This document shows, in pieces, positions 21,474 to 34,064 of a stretch of 64,000 nt of DNA (the first letter of the stretch is position 1; every line of letters begins with the position of its first letter). Source of the DNA: Dolomedes plantarius (Eukaryota; Arthropoda; Arachnida; Araneae; Dolomedidae); contig OU015492.1 in assembly GCA_907164885.2 (NCBI GenBank), positions 197,597,460 through 197,661,459 of the forward strand, read 5' to 3'. The notes under the pieces are model-generated. The model worked only from the letters and a program-made list of their open reading frames with translations, made no database searches and was not told the DNA's origin. Both the position numbers and the translations under genes were made by a program.

Positions 21474-21476
21474 TAA

Positions 21477-22210
21477 ATGACTGCTGTAACGTAATGAAAG
21501 TACGGGGTTATTTTTCCCAAGACCTCACAGGAACACAGCTGCATGTTTCGGAATACCATTTTCCAGTCCCCATTGAACGAACCGTGTGCAGATTCCGAGC
21601 GAATTAAAAAACCGATACCAGTGAATGCCGCCAGAATTTTTAGCCTGAAAGTTAAGCCCATGCATATCGGGTTCTCAATCAAGCGTCTCCCACCTTCGTC
21701 GTAAAGCTGTCTTTCTTAGCAATAGCTTCATGCGAGTCGACATCGGTGGGCTATAAAGATGGCTTAACTATGCATCGATACGAAGAGCTGTCACCAACAA
21801 AGCTGCCGGCCCCCTCTCTGAAAAACAGACGCATTTTCGAGGAATTGGGATAGACGCCGACAAAGAAAACACCACGAGAGATAGTCAGAGAGTTGGAGAA
21901 TTTTACGGAGTTTGTCATGTAACATCCAGCTTGGAAGACGTATTTTTTGGAAGCTCCTGTTGAGACAATGGGTCTGGGAGCGTACGCTGCGAATCTGCAC
22001 TTAAATTAATTGGATATGTTGTAATGGTTTAATGTTTAATTTGTTTTGTAAATAAATTTTCTTGTTAAGTTTCTGTTTAAAGAATTGGAATTTTCATTAT
22101 AATTAGGACTCTGTCTTTCTTGGTCATGAATTCAGTACTAGCAATTTTAAAACAGCCTCAGAGACTTTCCTTAACATCCTATCGTGATTTCACACTGCGG
22201 ACCACCTCCC
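21477..22210 (+). repeat. LINE 3' region (copy 1 of 2)
   Basis: It follows directly on the LINE C-terminal fragment across the MITE. It is similar by eye to 25485-26110 over most of its length (shared ACTGCTGTA, GAGCTGTCA, GTTTAATGTTTAATTT, GACTCTGTCTTTCTT). It contains AATAAATT. Probably the 3' untranslated region of that LINE family. Confidence 0.55.
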
Positions 22211-22579
22211 TCTTTGCCTAGCCTTGAAAGAGGGTTCTAGTATTTTACTCTCGTTACTAGGAGGCAAGGGAACTCTTATTTTGTTTAACACTTCAATTCT
22301 TCCCTTTTCTTTTATAGTTCAGTTTTTTGTACTTGTTTGAATTCTTGCTTGTCTTATGTAATATCTTGTCGGAAGAACTGTGTTCCTCTTCGCCCGCTGC
22401 ATTGGAAATAAAAAAAAAATTCTCTATAATTACATTTTTAAAAAATATTTTTACTTACATTTTTTTATACAAATAAAAATTAATATTTAAATATGATGTT
22501 TCAGTCACACGAGATTTGCCAAAAACAAGTGCAGTATGTAAGGAAGACATTTTTCTTCATTGTTATTATGCAAAGTAAA
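22211..22579. other. AT-rich spacer
   Basis: No gene or repeat recognised beyond A/T runs. Confidence 0.4.
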
Positions 22580-22581
22580 TA

Positions 22582-23147
22582 CCGAGTGAGCCAAAAGTTC
22601 GTAAAAATTTTAAAAATTCATAGAAAAGGAAGAAATTATGATAAAGAGGTGCGGTTTGCAAGAAAGGGCTCACAACGAATTTGGATTGTTTTTAGTGGAA
22701 GCAACAACAACAACAGAAACAAATAGTTAAAAAAGTCACTGGTAGATGGCGCTGACATGCGAGAGATTCAGTAGAATTATGCAAGTCAATCTTGCAATAA
22801 AAGACCGTGATACATGATTTCTCATTCGCTTTCAGAATGCTATCATTTCACGATCGAGCGTTGTCGGTCAAGCTGTTAGGAGTCGCCTTAGTTGTGTCGT
22901 ACAATGTTCTGGAGGTCATGTTGTACAATTGTTATAGCATGAATACATGAATAGAACGTCCTGTTCATTGTGTTTCAGGTCGTCAGTGCCTTCTACCGGT
23001 GACTTTTTTTAACTAATTTTTATTTTGCTGCTAAAAAAAATCCGACTTCCTTGTGAGACCTTTCTTGCAAACCGCACTTCTTTATCATAATTTCTTCCCT
23101 TTTTTATGATTTTTTTCAAAGTTTTTACGAACTTTTGGCTCACCCGG
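22582..23147. mobile_element. Mariner-type MITE (566 bp), copy 1
   Basis: Long TIRs begin CCGAGTGAGCCAAAAGTTCG on the left and read the same, with C for A, from the right end. TA dinucleotides flank it (22580-22581, 23148-23149). The TIRs, though imperfect, extend about 160 bp. The same family is at 47688-48267. No transposase ORF remains. Confidence 0.8.
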
Positions 23148-23149
23148 TA

Positions 23150-24424
23150 TATACCCAAAATTCATTGATTTTAAAAATAGTTTGTCAAAATTTGCTTATT
23201 TCTTTCTTATATTTTTTTCTTGACATTTTGCTAATTTTTAAATTTTTTTCTGCTACGATCGAAAATTTTTTCTGTGGGCCGAGTGATTTTTCACTTAAAG
23301 AAAGTGGGTCAGGTAAAAAAAGGTGTACGCACCACTGATCTACTTAATCATTAAACTGTTTAAATCTAGAGTTTAGTACATGAAAATTTTGCTACTTTTT
23401 ATACTCAGTGTGCATCCAACAACTCCATCAATTTTCTTAATGTTGAATGCAATGAAAAAAGTATGTTAAGTTAAAGTCGGTATAAAAAGAAGCTGATATC
23501 AAACGTTATTTCAAACTTGAAATTTCCTGCTATTTTCCAATATAAAGGCTCAAAGCAATTTAAAATATATTTTGTACAAATAAATTCTTTCAAAAATTGA
23601 ATTAAATTTTGCACGTTTGATTTCGGAGATATACCTCTCTTTTAGTGTTTTCATTTTCTTTTTGGTCGATAACATTTTTGGTAAAGCGGCAAGCCGAATT
23701 TTTCCATTATCATGGTAACGCGAGAATATTTATTTAATTTAAAATTCAATATCCTTTGAAAATTGTTCCATTATGAAACAAAAAGTTTTACATATAAACT
23801 TTCTTGAAGACGAGTAATGTCATAATATGATAAAAATAAGTTCTCTTGGGTAGAATTAAAAAAAAAAAATCCGTATTTTTGATATCTTATAAAAGATATT
23901 ACATATAAAATAAATTTAATTTTGGATTATATTTACTGGAAGAAGTTAGCGATTTTTTTTCATGGAAACTTTTGGAATTTAAGTGTAAATATGTGGTTAG
24001 TGGCAGCGGCTCGTAGCTGGTACATGCAGATATATTTATTACCGTTAGTACCGTTTTCGGTACTAAAGGTAGTACGGTTATCGGTACACACTAAATCTCA
24101 TTTTGAGGCCATGTAATCTTTTTGCCATTGAAAGATAAAAGTGCAAAAAAACAGTTTTTGGTATGTTACGGATATTTTATACTCTATGTTCGAAATACTT
24201 TTTAAATCTGCTTTTTTTAACGCTGATAACGATAAACGCAACGTGGTAAATATTTGTCGTGCAGCTTTCATTGGTTGGGAGTATCTAAATTTGCAACTGG
24301 CTGGTTAAATATTTGCCTTATCATAAAAAACAACAAGGATAAAATTAATCAAAATTATAGAAGAATATTGCACTTTTCATTTAGAAATATTTTGAAACAG
24401 AGAACGAAAAGGAATAAAAAAATT
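23150..24424. other. AT-rich spacer, no gene recognised
   Basis: Long T- and A-runs and short ORFs without recognisable motifs. Nothing further seen. Confidence 0.4.
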
Positions 24425-24722
24425 TCAGGTAGTCTCTTCTAACAATACTACCACGGGTTATTAACGTAGGATTACTTATCGTTGCTTACCTCTTTTGTAT
24501 GTATATATGTATCTATATATATGTACGTATATATACTTATACTTATACGTATGTCAAAATTTTGACGCATCTTGGTCCTTTTCTGTTTAACTTGTCCAAG
24601 CGATAGACTGGGTTTCGCGCGCTGCCAAAATTATAACTCGCGAGGACGAATGGACGGATAGTTTTAGCGTCTGAAATTTTCCTTTCCAGAGGACCGTTAT
24701 GGAGGAACGTAATCCTACGTTA
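24425..24722 (+). repeat. Dispersed repeat R3, copy 1
   Basis: About 300 bp shared with 34786-35112 and 60756-61100 (both inverted). It contains a TTAACGTAGGATTAC / GTAATCCTACGTTAA inverted pair at 24465-24479 and near 24708-24722, with TATATGTAT-type sequence and a conserved CGCGCTGCC core between. TTAA at both ends hints at TTAA-targeting, but homology extends about 40 bp beyond one end. Confidence 0.65.
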
Positions 24723-25484
24723 AAGATGATTAAGAAAACATAAATAATAAGAATATTTAAACAAGAATATTTAAGAATATTTAAGAAATTTTTTATAAGA
24801 ACACAGAATATTTAAACTTTAAGAAATTATTTTTGAATAAGTTATACCTTGCATCTTATAGTATCAACATTTAATCAAATTAGCATCAAGCTCACACAAC
24901 TTTAAATAGACGAGTCATTTTATTTATCAAACTGAATAACGCGAACCGTTTTGGGTTCACATGGTCTAGAAAAACCCCTTTCCCCTTGGCCTGGAGGGAA
25001 AGTGTTAATGAATATTACATAAATCTTAAGTGTTTTTCTGCCATTATTATGTGTAGTATATGTTTACAAATTCTCTTTCAAATGACATTGCGATTGTGAA
25101 TATATTTTAACTCTTTGAATTACAATGCAGAAAAATTAAATGGAAGTTAGATTTTTTCCCCTCAGTTTGATTAATTTACGTGGATGTAGAACATGTCCTC
25201 CTGTATATTACTTCATATACGTACATTTAACCGTAAATAGCAAGAAAATTCAATGGCATAAAATGTCAATCCTCCTTTATTCAGAAATTCTGCTCATCGA
25301 TTTATTTCCTCAAGCAAATATTTCGACTGCATTTTTGTTAAAAATTGGAGGACTAGTTACTGATTTTGCTCGCTTTGCTCACCCACTGATGAGCATTTTA
25401 GCTCATCGTAATCATCCTGACTCGTAATATTTCCCAACAACCAACAAAATTTTTTATTTCATTTCTTTTCAGGAGCAACGATGC
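24723..25484. other. AT-rich spacer
   Basis: A 95-residue ORF at 25140-25427 has no recognisable motif and I do not call it a gene. Confidence 0.4.
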
Positions 25485-26110
25485 TTTGTAAAACCATTGC
25501 TCCCAATATATCGTATTTTACTGCTGTAGCGTACTGGAAATAGGGTCTTATTTTTTCCCGAAACCCCACAAGCGCTTGGAAAACACAGCTGCGTGTTTTC
25601 AAGGAATGTGTTGTTCAGTTCCACCAGTTTCGGAATCCGTGGGGAGATTAAAGACCGTTTCCCTCACAAGACGCAGCCACTAAAGCTGTCAACTTAACGA
25701 TTCGGAATGTGATAAAGTTCGGCGTCTAGAAAAAGAGCTGTCAGCCGATAATCTGCCGGCATCGGCCGCCTCCTCCACCACCTCTGAAAATCCAGACATT
25801 GAGGGAGACGCTTCATAGATCCCGCACAGTGTAGACGTGTTTTTTCTAGGCTCCTGTGTTTTCGGGCCGAAATGGGCCCTGGAGCGCGCACTGTAAATCT
25901 ACACGTAAATTACGTAAATTTGTCGAAAATGGTCTAATGTTTAATTTTTTTCTTGTTAATAAATTGTTAAGTTTGTTTTAAAAATTTGGCTTTCGCTTTT
26001 AATTAGAACTCTGTCTTTCTTTGGTATGGATCAATAGTTGTGGAAGTAATTCAAAATGCTTCAGAGAGATAATGCCTTACTACTTGTCGTGACGCCACAC
26101 TGCATCTTTT
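25485..26110 (+). repeat. LINE 3' region (copy 2 of 2)
   Basis: A diverged copy of 21477-22210 in the same orientation, with insertions and deletions. Neither RT nor RNase H precedes it, so it fits a strongly 5'-truncated LINE insertion. Confidence 0.5.
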
Positions 26111-26844
26111 CGACTCTGAGAATAAGCGGGGGGCTGACGGTGCTTTAAGGCGTTTCATATCAAGTTTTACATTTACCTCAATCTCGAAAACTTAAAGTCC
26201 GGAACAGAAAATCCATCGAATTCCCTTATAACTTCTGAATGTTTAATCATTCTCGAAATCATTAGTAAAACCGTACGAAAATCGCCAAATTCTCTTGAAA
26301 AGTAATCGATGTACCGAGTGGTAGGGTTCAAATAAATTAACAACCGGTTGTATGTCCTAATAACCATTCTAAGTATACCAAAAGATATACTGAAAGGTAG
26401 TTTAATAATTTATGCATTAATCACAGAAATAAGAACAATAAAAGAGGCACACAAAACTAGATTATGTTTTAAGAAAGAGTTTTAAAATATTAAATGCCTG
26501 CCAAACTATTATTGAAGATATTTCCATATTGCTGTTTGACTGGCGCCTTCACTTGCAATTTTCTTTGCTTTTATCGCTATGGAATTTACTCTTAACAATC
26601 TTTGCACTGTAGGAGTAGGATTCCATTCCTTCCCGAATAGACTGGACCGGCCGCCCGGTGTAGGGTAGATATATTTTTTAAAAAGTTTGTCCTGTGCACG
26701 ATGCAGCTGGCGCTCATTAGCAAACGGTTCGCAGAACCCATAAATACATTAGATGTAGGTTTTACAGAACCGGTGCAAACGGGCTGAATCCCACCACTGG
26801 ATGTGCCATTATTCACATCAAGATAGGTCTCTGCCAATCTGTTA
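26111..26844. other. Spacer, no gene recognised
   Basis: Nothing supportable. Short ORFs only. Confidence 0.35.
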
Positions 26845-27050
26845 ACCCACTGTCAGACCAGAAAAAACACAGCAGCATTGCTTCGGAAGCAATACTGCTC
26901 TTGAAAACAGAAAACCACTTCCTCGACCAATGAGAAACGAGGAAGGCCCCCCCCCATCAAGCGCGATAACTTCTCCATTCTGATCAACATTCCCTTATCC
27001 TTCTACCTTCAAATTTGCTATTCTACGTGTTGTGTTACACGAATTTTAGC
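26845..27050 (+). repeat. Dispersed repeat R2, copy 1
   Basis: Shared with 34065-34560: ACAGCAG ... GAAAACAGAAAAC ... CGACCAATGA ... CTACGTGTTGTGTTACACGAATTT. It contains ATTGCTTC-G-GAAGCAAT, an 8-bp hairpin, and a C9 run at 26948-26956. Family unknown. Confidence 0.6.
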
Positions 27051-27587
27051 GATTTGATAACTTTAATGGTTGGATGACTTTAATGGTTGGATTCTCAAAA
27101 ACTGGCCCTTATGATGGTAAATTCAAGCAATCGTTAACATGAACTGTTGTTAAATGATCAAACCTAGAAAGCAACGCAATGCAATTCAAACTATTTATTG
27201 AAAAGGCCAAAGCACTGGGCTTTTATGATACGTGATTTATGGATTATCAGCGCAAAGCTCTACTTGCGGATTGGTTTTCGCAATCTTTTCACTCGCTTTT
27301 CTTTCAAAATACTGGATAGTATTTTTTGTAGATAGTTTTTAGTACAATTATATGATTTTTCAATAATTTACTCTACGCAGTGCCTGACTGATTTAATTTG
27401 ACGAAAAATGGTTTGAAATTAATGGTGAGACAGGGCCCCGAGGAGCCGTTAAAACAAGCCAGCATCGGTGTTTCCCCCTTTTTGTTTCTGATTATAATCT
27501 AACTATAAACATGACGGAAATGAAATCAATCATTTTCAGAATTATGGGACACCATTCTACCACTGAAATTACCGCATCATGTCTCAC

Positions 27588-27760
27588 GGTCTGTTCACAC
27601 TGAATCCGGAGCATTACGTAGCGTCAGAGTTAAAAATTTCAACCATTCACAGATCTCAATTTATTGACCACGTAATACATCAGACCAATCGAAGGTCATG
27701 TTAAAAATATCGGAGTCAATAGTAACGCAATCTTAACCTCCGGATGCGATGTGAAGAGGC
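27588..27760. mobile_element. Candidate MITE (about 173 bp)
   Basis: The ends are imperfect inverted repeats (GGTCTGTTCACACTGAATCC against AGCCTCTTCACATCGCATCC), followed by GGAG(C/G)TTA-like bases. The TGTTCACA start recalls the MITE at 21287. No clear TSD. Confidence 0.5.
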
Positions 27761-29466
27761 TTATAGATGATCTTCATGATATCGCCGCATAAAAAGAATG
27801 ATGAAATCCACACAGTGGTCAAAAATTGCCAAATATCCATAGGACGCATCTGTAACGATTCCATCTCTCCCAATGCTTATTAATATCCATCTTGTCATCA
27901 AAAAATTATCGTATCCAGAACAGGAATCAAACCGACCATTTTTTAAATTTCGGACCGATATTCTAGCCACTGAAGCACTGTGTCATATCGATGATCTATC
28001 TTAAGAAGTCTTGCTGTGGGCTAGTTCAAGGAACATAAATAGAGGCGCACCCAAATGCATTAATAATTGAAATATTGTTTCTTACTTTATTAATTTAGTG
28101 GTATTAAAGATCAACATCATGAAATCGATATCATATCTCGATCATATAACATCCGATGTCACAAAATCGATCATTCCCCTTTGAGGTCTTAATTATTTAA
28201 GTAAAAGTTTATTTAGGGATAAAAATGGAATTGAAAGCTATATAACTCAATTTCACTTTGCATAGTTTATATTAACCACTGAAACTTAATTAGAAGATGT
28301 ATCTCTAGGGTTTCTCTATGAGTGGGTGGGATGTGAAAGCTTACCTCATAGAGAACTTCATTATAAGAATATAATTATTCTGATATGCAGGCGATTGTAA
28401 ATGAAGGGATGGTAAAAATTACGAAACTCTCAATCTCCTTTTTAAAACTCATTAACATCCTTTATCTAGGAGGGAAGCTGTGTCTGCGAATTTTTTAGAA
28501 GATGTATTGATAGAATAGTTTATTTCATAATTAAAATCCTACAAAAAAATTAATAATTAAAATATTTACCCAACTAAATATGTTAAATAGCAGATAATAA
28601 TAGCAGGCGAGTAGAATAGCATATATGGCTTAAAATATTTTATTACCATAAGAGAAAGAAAGAGGAAAAAAAAGTAAAAACAAATTTTCTTTTCTATATT
28701 TTATAAAAGCTACGTCATAATGATACGTCATTTGTTAAATTATTAAAATTATAATGACGTTATAATTATCTTTAAGGAGTTTTTATTTTTGATATTTTTT
28801 TAATATTTATATAGTCATATTTACTTTCTTTCAACAGACTCAAGGAGTTTATAAAGACTAAATTAATTAAATATTCTGCATAAAGAACTGATAGTTAAAT
28901 AAAGATTAAAATTAAGTATTTATGAATTTTTTTAATACAGTAATAGATAAAAAAAAGACTGTCAACATTTTTCAGTTGTATACACGTTTACTAACTGCCT
29001 TAAAAATCTATCCAAAAACAAGTTTATATGCAAGAATTTTCCATACGCGTCAAAATATATTTAAACGCTCTAAATGGTTTTAGATATTCGTGTATCGTTA
29101 TCGAGGCAAAAACAATCGAGAGATTAGGAAATATACTTCTTAAGAACCCTTTTGCTCTTGGCATACCATGGAACTAATGATTTTCTCAGGTATGCACAAT
29201 AAAATAAAGAAAGAAGACGATATTGTACACAGGAGTCATTGTGCATGAGGTCAAATTTAGTTTTGTTTTGTAAGCCGAAATATATGTTTATGTCCTAAAT
29301 CTGTGAACAAAAAACTTAGCTGATTTTTTGACGAAAAAACAACTTTAAAATACGTCCTTTTGTTCGATGTGGACTATCCTATAAACAAAATTTTGATATA
29401 CTGCAATTGTAAACATTTTTTATCGGAACGAGCCAAGTTACGAAACTGAAGTTAAAATCGCCCAAA
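27761..29466. other. Very AT-rich spacer
   Basis: About 1.7 kb of strongly AT-rich sequence with no coding signal or recognised repeat. Confidence 0.4.
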
Positions 29467-29479
29467 TACAGCTAGTCCA

Positions 29480-32426
29480 GTAGGGTGGAACGAAAAAAAC
29501 TTTTTTTCGAATTTCAATATGCTCTAGTTTTCAAAAGTTGCCTTTTAACAAAATAAAGACGGAAATTAAATATTAGCGTAATTGGTGCATGTTTTCAGTT
29601 AGCGCAAGAAGGGCAAACTTTTGGTTTTTATTAAATTTTTGACAAATTTCGCAATTATTTTGAAATTGAATACACTTGTAGTACAAAAAAGTAGCAAAAT
29701 ATGTAATTTAAACATTCTTTTTAGTCAGGAGACCTGCTAAACTGATTATATAATACGTTTTACTTCATAAAAATAGTACACATAAAGGCACTTAAGGACG
29801 AGGCACTTAAAAGACACTCGGACATCACGGTGGAACGAAATTTTTTTTTTCAGAATTTCAATATGCTCTAGTTTTCAAAAGTTGTCTTTTAAAATTAAAA
29901 TTAAGAATATAAAATCTTTTTGCTCTACTAAAATATTTTCAAGTGCCGCAAAAGGCTTCAAAATGGATATTTTTATGAAAAAGTGATTATATTTGTATTT
30001 TTTGTGAATTTCTTTTATAGCATATTAAAATAATGTATATTTCCTGTAAATAAATATTCAAAATATGATATTTTGACAGAAAACTCGCATATTCTAAGTA
30101 TTTCTAATTTTTAGATGCCATAACAGAACAACTGATTTTGTCGAATTTCGCGATTTTCATCATATTAATTTTACAGTAGCAAATTCTTATAATACACATT
30201 GGAATGAAAGAAAAACAATTTTTAATTGAACGAGCTTAGTTAAAATAAGCAAATCACACTTATTTAGAAAAATATTAATGTAATGTCTACAAAGGCAAAA
30301 CGTTACTTTGAAAAAAATATTCATGCTTTTCAAAAGTCCATAGTAATCACACATGGTTTCCATTACTTATTTCACTGACACATTGAATTGTTTTATTGTT
30401 TCAAATTTTGGCATTATCTTTTGAGAATGTATTTTTGTTTTTATCAATGCATCTCTTGCAGAAGTACCACGAACGGACAAGGATGACCCGGTAACTAATT
30501 TAACAATCCTTTCTACTACTTGTGTGTGACATGGAATGTTGTTCGAAATCAATAATTTGTTTCTCGTGATCAGATTCTTTTGCTTCCTTTATAAACTGTT
30601 TTAGTTTGTCATCAGAAACATGCCTCGTCATAGGAGGTTCTGTTACTTTAATATCATTCCATTCAATCATATCAATATAATCTTTGGCATCAAAGTTTAT
30701 ACGTGGAACTAAATTCTTTCTGATGCCTCCTTCATTTTCCGCCCTTGCTTTTAGAATCCGGCGTAATCCAAGCTCTCTGACTTGACTGCGATCGTCTAAT
30801 ATCATACAAAGGAGGATATTTTCAGAAGGGGCAAAGTATGCATTTCTTTGAATGACAGGGTTAATTACATTTTTAAGTGTCTGATTGAGGTAACGTGAAT
30901 AGCTTACAAGTTTCCTCAAGTGCTTCGATCCACGGATACAAGATGGTTTCAGCTTTATGTTAAACCAAATTGGTGCATAAACTTTCAAAATGTAATCAGT
31001 ATTCGGATATTTTTTGCAGGAAATTCTGTTCCCACATACAAGCGAAGTATTCGGTTTGCTAATGTAAGCCATCGTGAATGACAAAATTTTCCTAGTTTTC
31101 TCATGGACAAATCAGAAGAGGACTGTCCAACAGAGATGACATTATGCATTTCTGACAAATATTTTGGGTCCACACTTAAATCATCCTTAATTTCTAGTAA
31201 TGGAATGTTATTTTCAATAGGTGAAAATTCAATCACTGGAAGTTCATAGCAGTTTTCTAGTTGTTTACCTATTTCTCCTCCAAATTCATTTGGACCTTTA
31301 GTTTTTCCATCTAGGAAACAAAATAAGTGACGTAGGGACAGTTCATTTAAATTATTGACTTCAACAACATTCCATGTCACACACAAGTAGTAGAAAGGAT
31401 TGTTAAATTAGTTACCGGGTCATCCTTGTCCGTTCGTGGTACTTCTGCAAGAGATGCATTGATAAAAACAAAAATACATTCTCAAAAGATAATGCCAAAA
31501 TTTGAAACAATAAAACAATTCAATGTGTCAGTGAAATAAGTAATGGAAACCATGTGTGATTACTATGGACTTTTGAAAAGCATGAATATTTTTTTCAAAG
31601 TAACGTTTTGCCTTTATAGACATTACATTAATATTTTTCTAAATAAGTGTGATTTGCTTATTTTAACTAAGCTCGGTCAATTAAAAATTGTTTTTCTTTC
31701 ATTCCAATGTGTATTATAAGAATATGCTACTGTAAAATTAATATGATGAATTTCGCGAAATTCCACAAAATCAGTTGTTCTGTTATGGCATCTAAAAATT
31801 AGAAATACTTAGAATATGCGAGTTTTCTGTCAAAATATCATATTTTGAATATTTTATTTACAGGAAATATACATTATTTTAATATACTATAAAAGAAATT
31901 AACAAAAAATACAAATATAATCACTTTTTCATAAAAATATCCATTTTGAAGCCCTTTGCGGCACTTGAAAATATTTTAGTAGAGCAAAAAGATTTTATAT
32001 TCTTAATTTTAATTTTAAAAGACAACTTTTGAAAACTAGAGCATATTGAAATTCTGAAAAAAAATTTCGTTCCACCGTGATGTCCGAGTGTCTTTTAAGT
32101 GCCTCGTCCTTAAGTGCCTTTATGTGTACTATTTTTATGAAGTAAAACGTATTATATAATCAGTTTAGCAGGTCTCCTGACTAAAAAAAATATTTAAATT
32201 ACATATTTTGCTACTTTTTTGTACTACAAGTGTATTCAATTTCAAAATAATTGCGAAATTTGTCAAAAATTTAATAAAAACCAAAAGTTTGCCCTGCTTG
32301 CGCTAACTGAAAACATGCACCAATTACGCTAATATTTAATTTCCGTCTCTATTTTATTAAAAGGCAACTTTTGAAAACTAGAGCATATTGAAATTCAAAA
32401 AAAAGTTTTTTTTGTTCCTCCCTATT
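29480..32426 (-). mobile_element. 2.9-kb fold-back DNA transposon with about 1-kb inverted arms
   Basis: Left arm 29480 to about 30560 and right arm about 31350 to 32426 are near-identical inverted repeats. The spacer encodes transposase-like fragments on the minus strand. GTCCA (29475-29479, 32427-32431) flanks it as a 5-bp TSD. Termini read GTAGGGTGGAAC and AATAGGGAGGAAC. Within each arm the terminal motif (GGTGGAACGAAA ... ATGCTCTAGTTTTCAAAAG) occurs twice, about 345 bp apart (29483 and 29830). Superfamily not recognised. Confidence 0.85.
30367..31386 (-). pseudogene. Transposase-like protein remnant of the fold-back element
   Basis: Three minus-strand frames read as one broken protein: 31386-30985 (starts in the arm, then NNLNELSLRHLFCFLDGK ... 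CHSRWLTLANRILRLYVGT), 31084-30500 (VYAPIWFNIKLKPS ... RELGLRRILKARAENEGG), and 30552-30367 (IPCHTQVVERIVKLVTGSS ... KFETIKQFNV-stop). At least two frameshifts separate them. The protein recalls multi-copy, transposase-like uncharacterised arthropod proteins, but I see no catalytic triad I could name. The last piece lies in the left arm, so an inverted copy of it is present on the plus strand at about 31400-31539. There is no N-terminal part: the arm has replaced it. Confidence 0.6.
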
Positions 32427-32559
32427 GTCCAGCGCAGGAGTCTCTGATTTCAAAACTAAAAATCTCGAAAACAAAGATCTGTAGAAGAATGCAACAAACG
32501 GTATGTTTATCGTGAAAGCTGTAAGAATTTTATACACTAATTCTCGAAATAGTTACAAA

Positions 32560-32841
32560 AGCTGTTAACAGATGGTGCTGTTTGCCAAATTTTTATTGGC
32601 GCAGGCATGGATTGGCCTCCATATTCGCCGGACCTCAGTCCCTATGACTATTTTTTGTGGGGCGTATTAAAATATATTGTCTACAGGAACCATCCCACCG
32701 CGTTGGACGAGATTCAATCGGCGATCTGTGTGGCAGGTCGATTTCTGTTGAGACACTACAGGGTGTGATGGCAAATTTTATGGTTTGTTTGCGCCACCTC
32801 CGTATAGCGAATGGTGGACATTTTGAAAAGATTGTGATGTA
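32560..32841 (+). pseudogene. Mariner/Tc1 transposase C-terminal fragment
   Basis: Reads WPPYSPDLSPYDYFLWGVLK ... HPTALDEIQSAI, the region holding the last acidic residue of the DDE/D catalytic core in mariner-type transposases (PDLSPYDYFLWG). It then loses frame. The N-terminal DNA-binding part and the first two acidic residues are missing. It lies between the TIRs of the split mariner-like element. Confidence 0.75.
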
Positions 32842-33065
32842 GTGATTGCAAATACTGCTTGCAAAGACTACGAGTTTATTTATGCATGCTGATACGAGTT
32901 GTAGAGTGCCATCTGGTGGCAGCTTTTGTAACTATTTCGAAAATTTATATATAAAATTCTTACAGCTTTCACGATAAACATACCATTTCTTTCATTCTTC
33001 TACAGATCTTTGTTATCGAGATTTTTTATTTTGAAATCAGGAACTCCTTCGCTGAACACACTGTA

Positions 33066-34064
33066 ATAAATTGTGTAAAGAGTTCAGAGTAATCTACAAA
33101 ACTAATACCACATGGTTACGGTAGAGAAATATTTTTTCGTACCTCCAAACATTTTATATATTTTGTTTAAGTTGTTTTTTCACCTGACTAAAATATATCA
33201 TGTGAAATGAATAGCTTGAACTGAATATACGTTTGTATTCAGTAATTGTATACTTTGTAAATTATGTTTGCAAAATTGATAAAGTAAATAATTCATTTAA
33301 AAAAATATTTAAATAAAATATTCATTGCGACATTTAAGACGCACTTTTTGTTCATTTCGTATTGCATAAAATTCTAAAAAGTTAATGTTAATGTGGGTGT
33401 ATCTGATTTATGTTATTTTTTAAAGTTATATTGCAGAAAAGCCTAATTCACATATATAAGTGGCGAAAAATCCAACACAATTTCACCAAATTTTGCAACT
33501 AGCTACACACATTCTTAATACCGCAGGACGTTTAACGACAGAATACTACGAAGTCATCCAGTAGATGCAAAAATCCTTCATTTCAAGGTATTGCACGTAC
33601 CGTCCTTTTAATGACAGACGTAAGAGGCGTTACGGGGCTCCCCATCGCTGCATTTCGCCACTGAAAACCAGCGGACCTTAAAAGTAATCTCAATATAGAG
33701 TAGCGATTTTGATTTGATGTTTGACTAATACTTTTGGCTTAAATATATAGCAACCATTAATCTAGATTTATGAAGTTAAAGGACACTAGATATGGAGTAT
33801 TTGCATTTTGTATTTATTCATAGTACAGATGGGTTGCTGGCTTGGTATGAAGTATTTGAATAGCGCATTTGCGCACAGCTTAGTGAGATAACCAGGCTGC
33901 AGATTATTAAAATCATTGAAACATTTATTTGTACTTGTAATCTTTCACTAATATTTAGGCAGTCTTTCGCAGATCAACACACAGGCACACTCGTCGCGAG
34001 CTACCTCGAATATTTTAAAATTAAACTTTCGTCCCCTCAGATTCAACAATGCGCGGAGCTGTCA
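33066..34064. other. AT-rich spacer
   Basis: No gene seen. A 10-bp inverted pair AGTGGCGAAA / TTTCGCCACT at 33460 and 33653 could bound a 200-bp MITE, but I saw no TSD. Confidence 0.35.

Larger units (their letters stand above)
29469..33063 (+). mobile_element. Mariner-like element split by a fold-back insertion
   Basis: It begins CAGCTAGTCCA (29469-29479), continues at 32432 after the inserted element, and ends at 33063. The right TIR read inward starts CAGTGTGTTCAGCGAAGGAG. The left TIR (joined across the insertion) aligns to it over about 130 bp. TA flanks are at 29467-29468 and 33064-33065. Without the insert the element is only about 0.65 kb and keeps just the C-terminal transposase piece. 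Confidence 0.8.

Noticed and set aside
30985..31386. Intact host gene on the minus strand
   Set aside because: The start lies in the inverted arm and the frame breaks twice; it belongs to the fold-back element.
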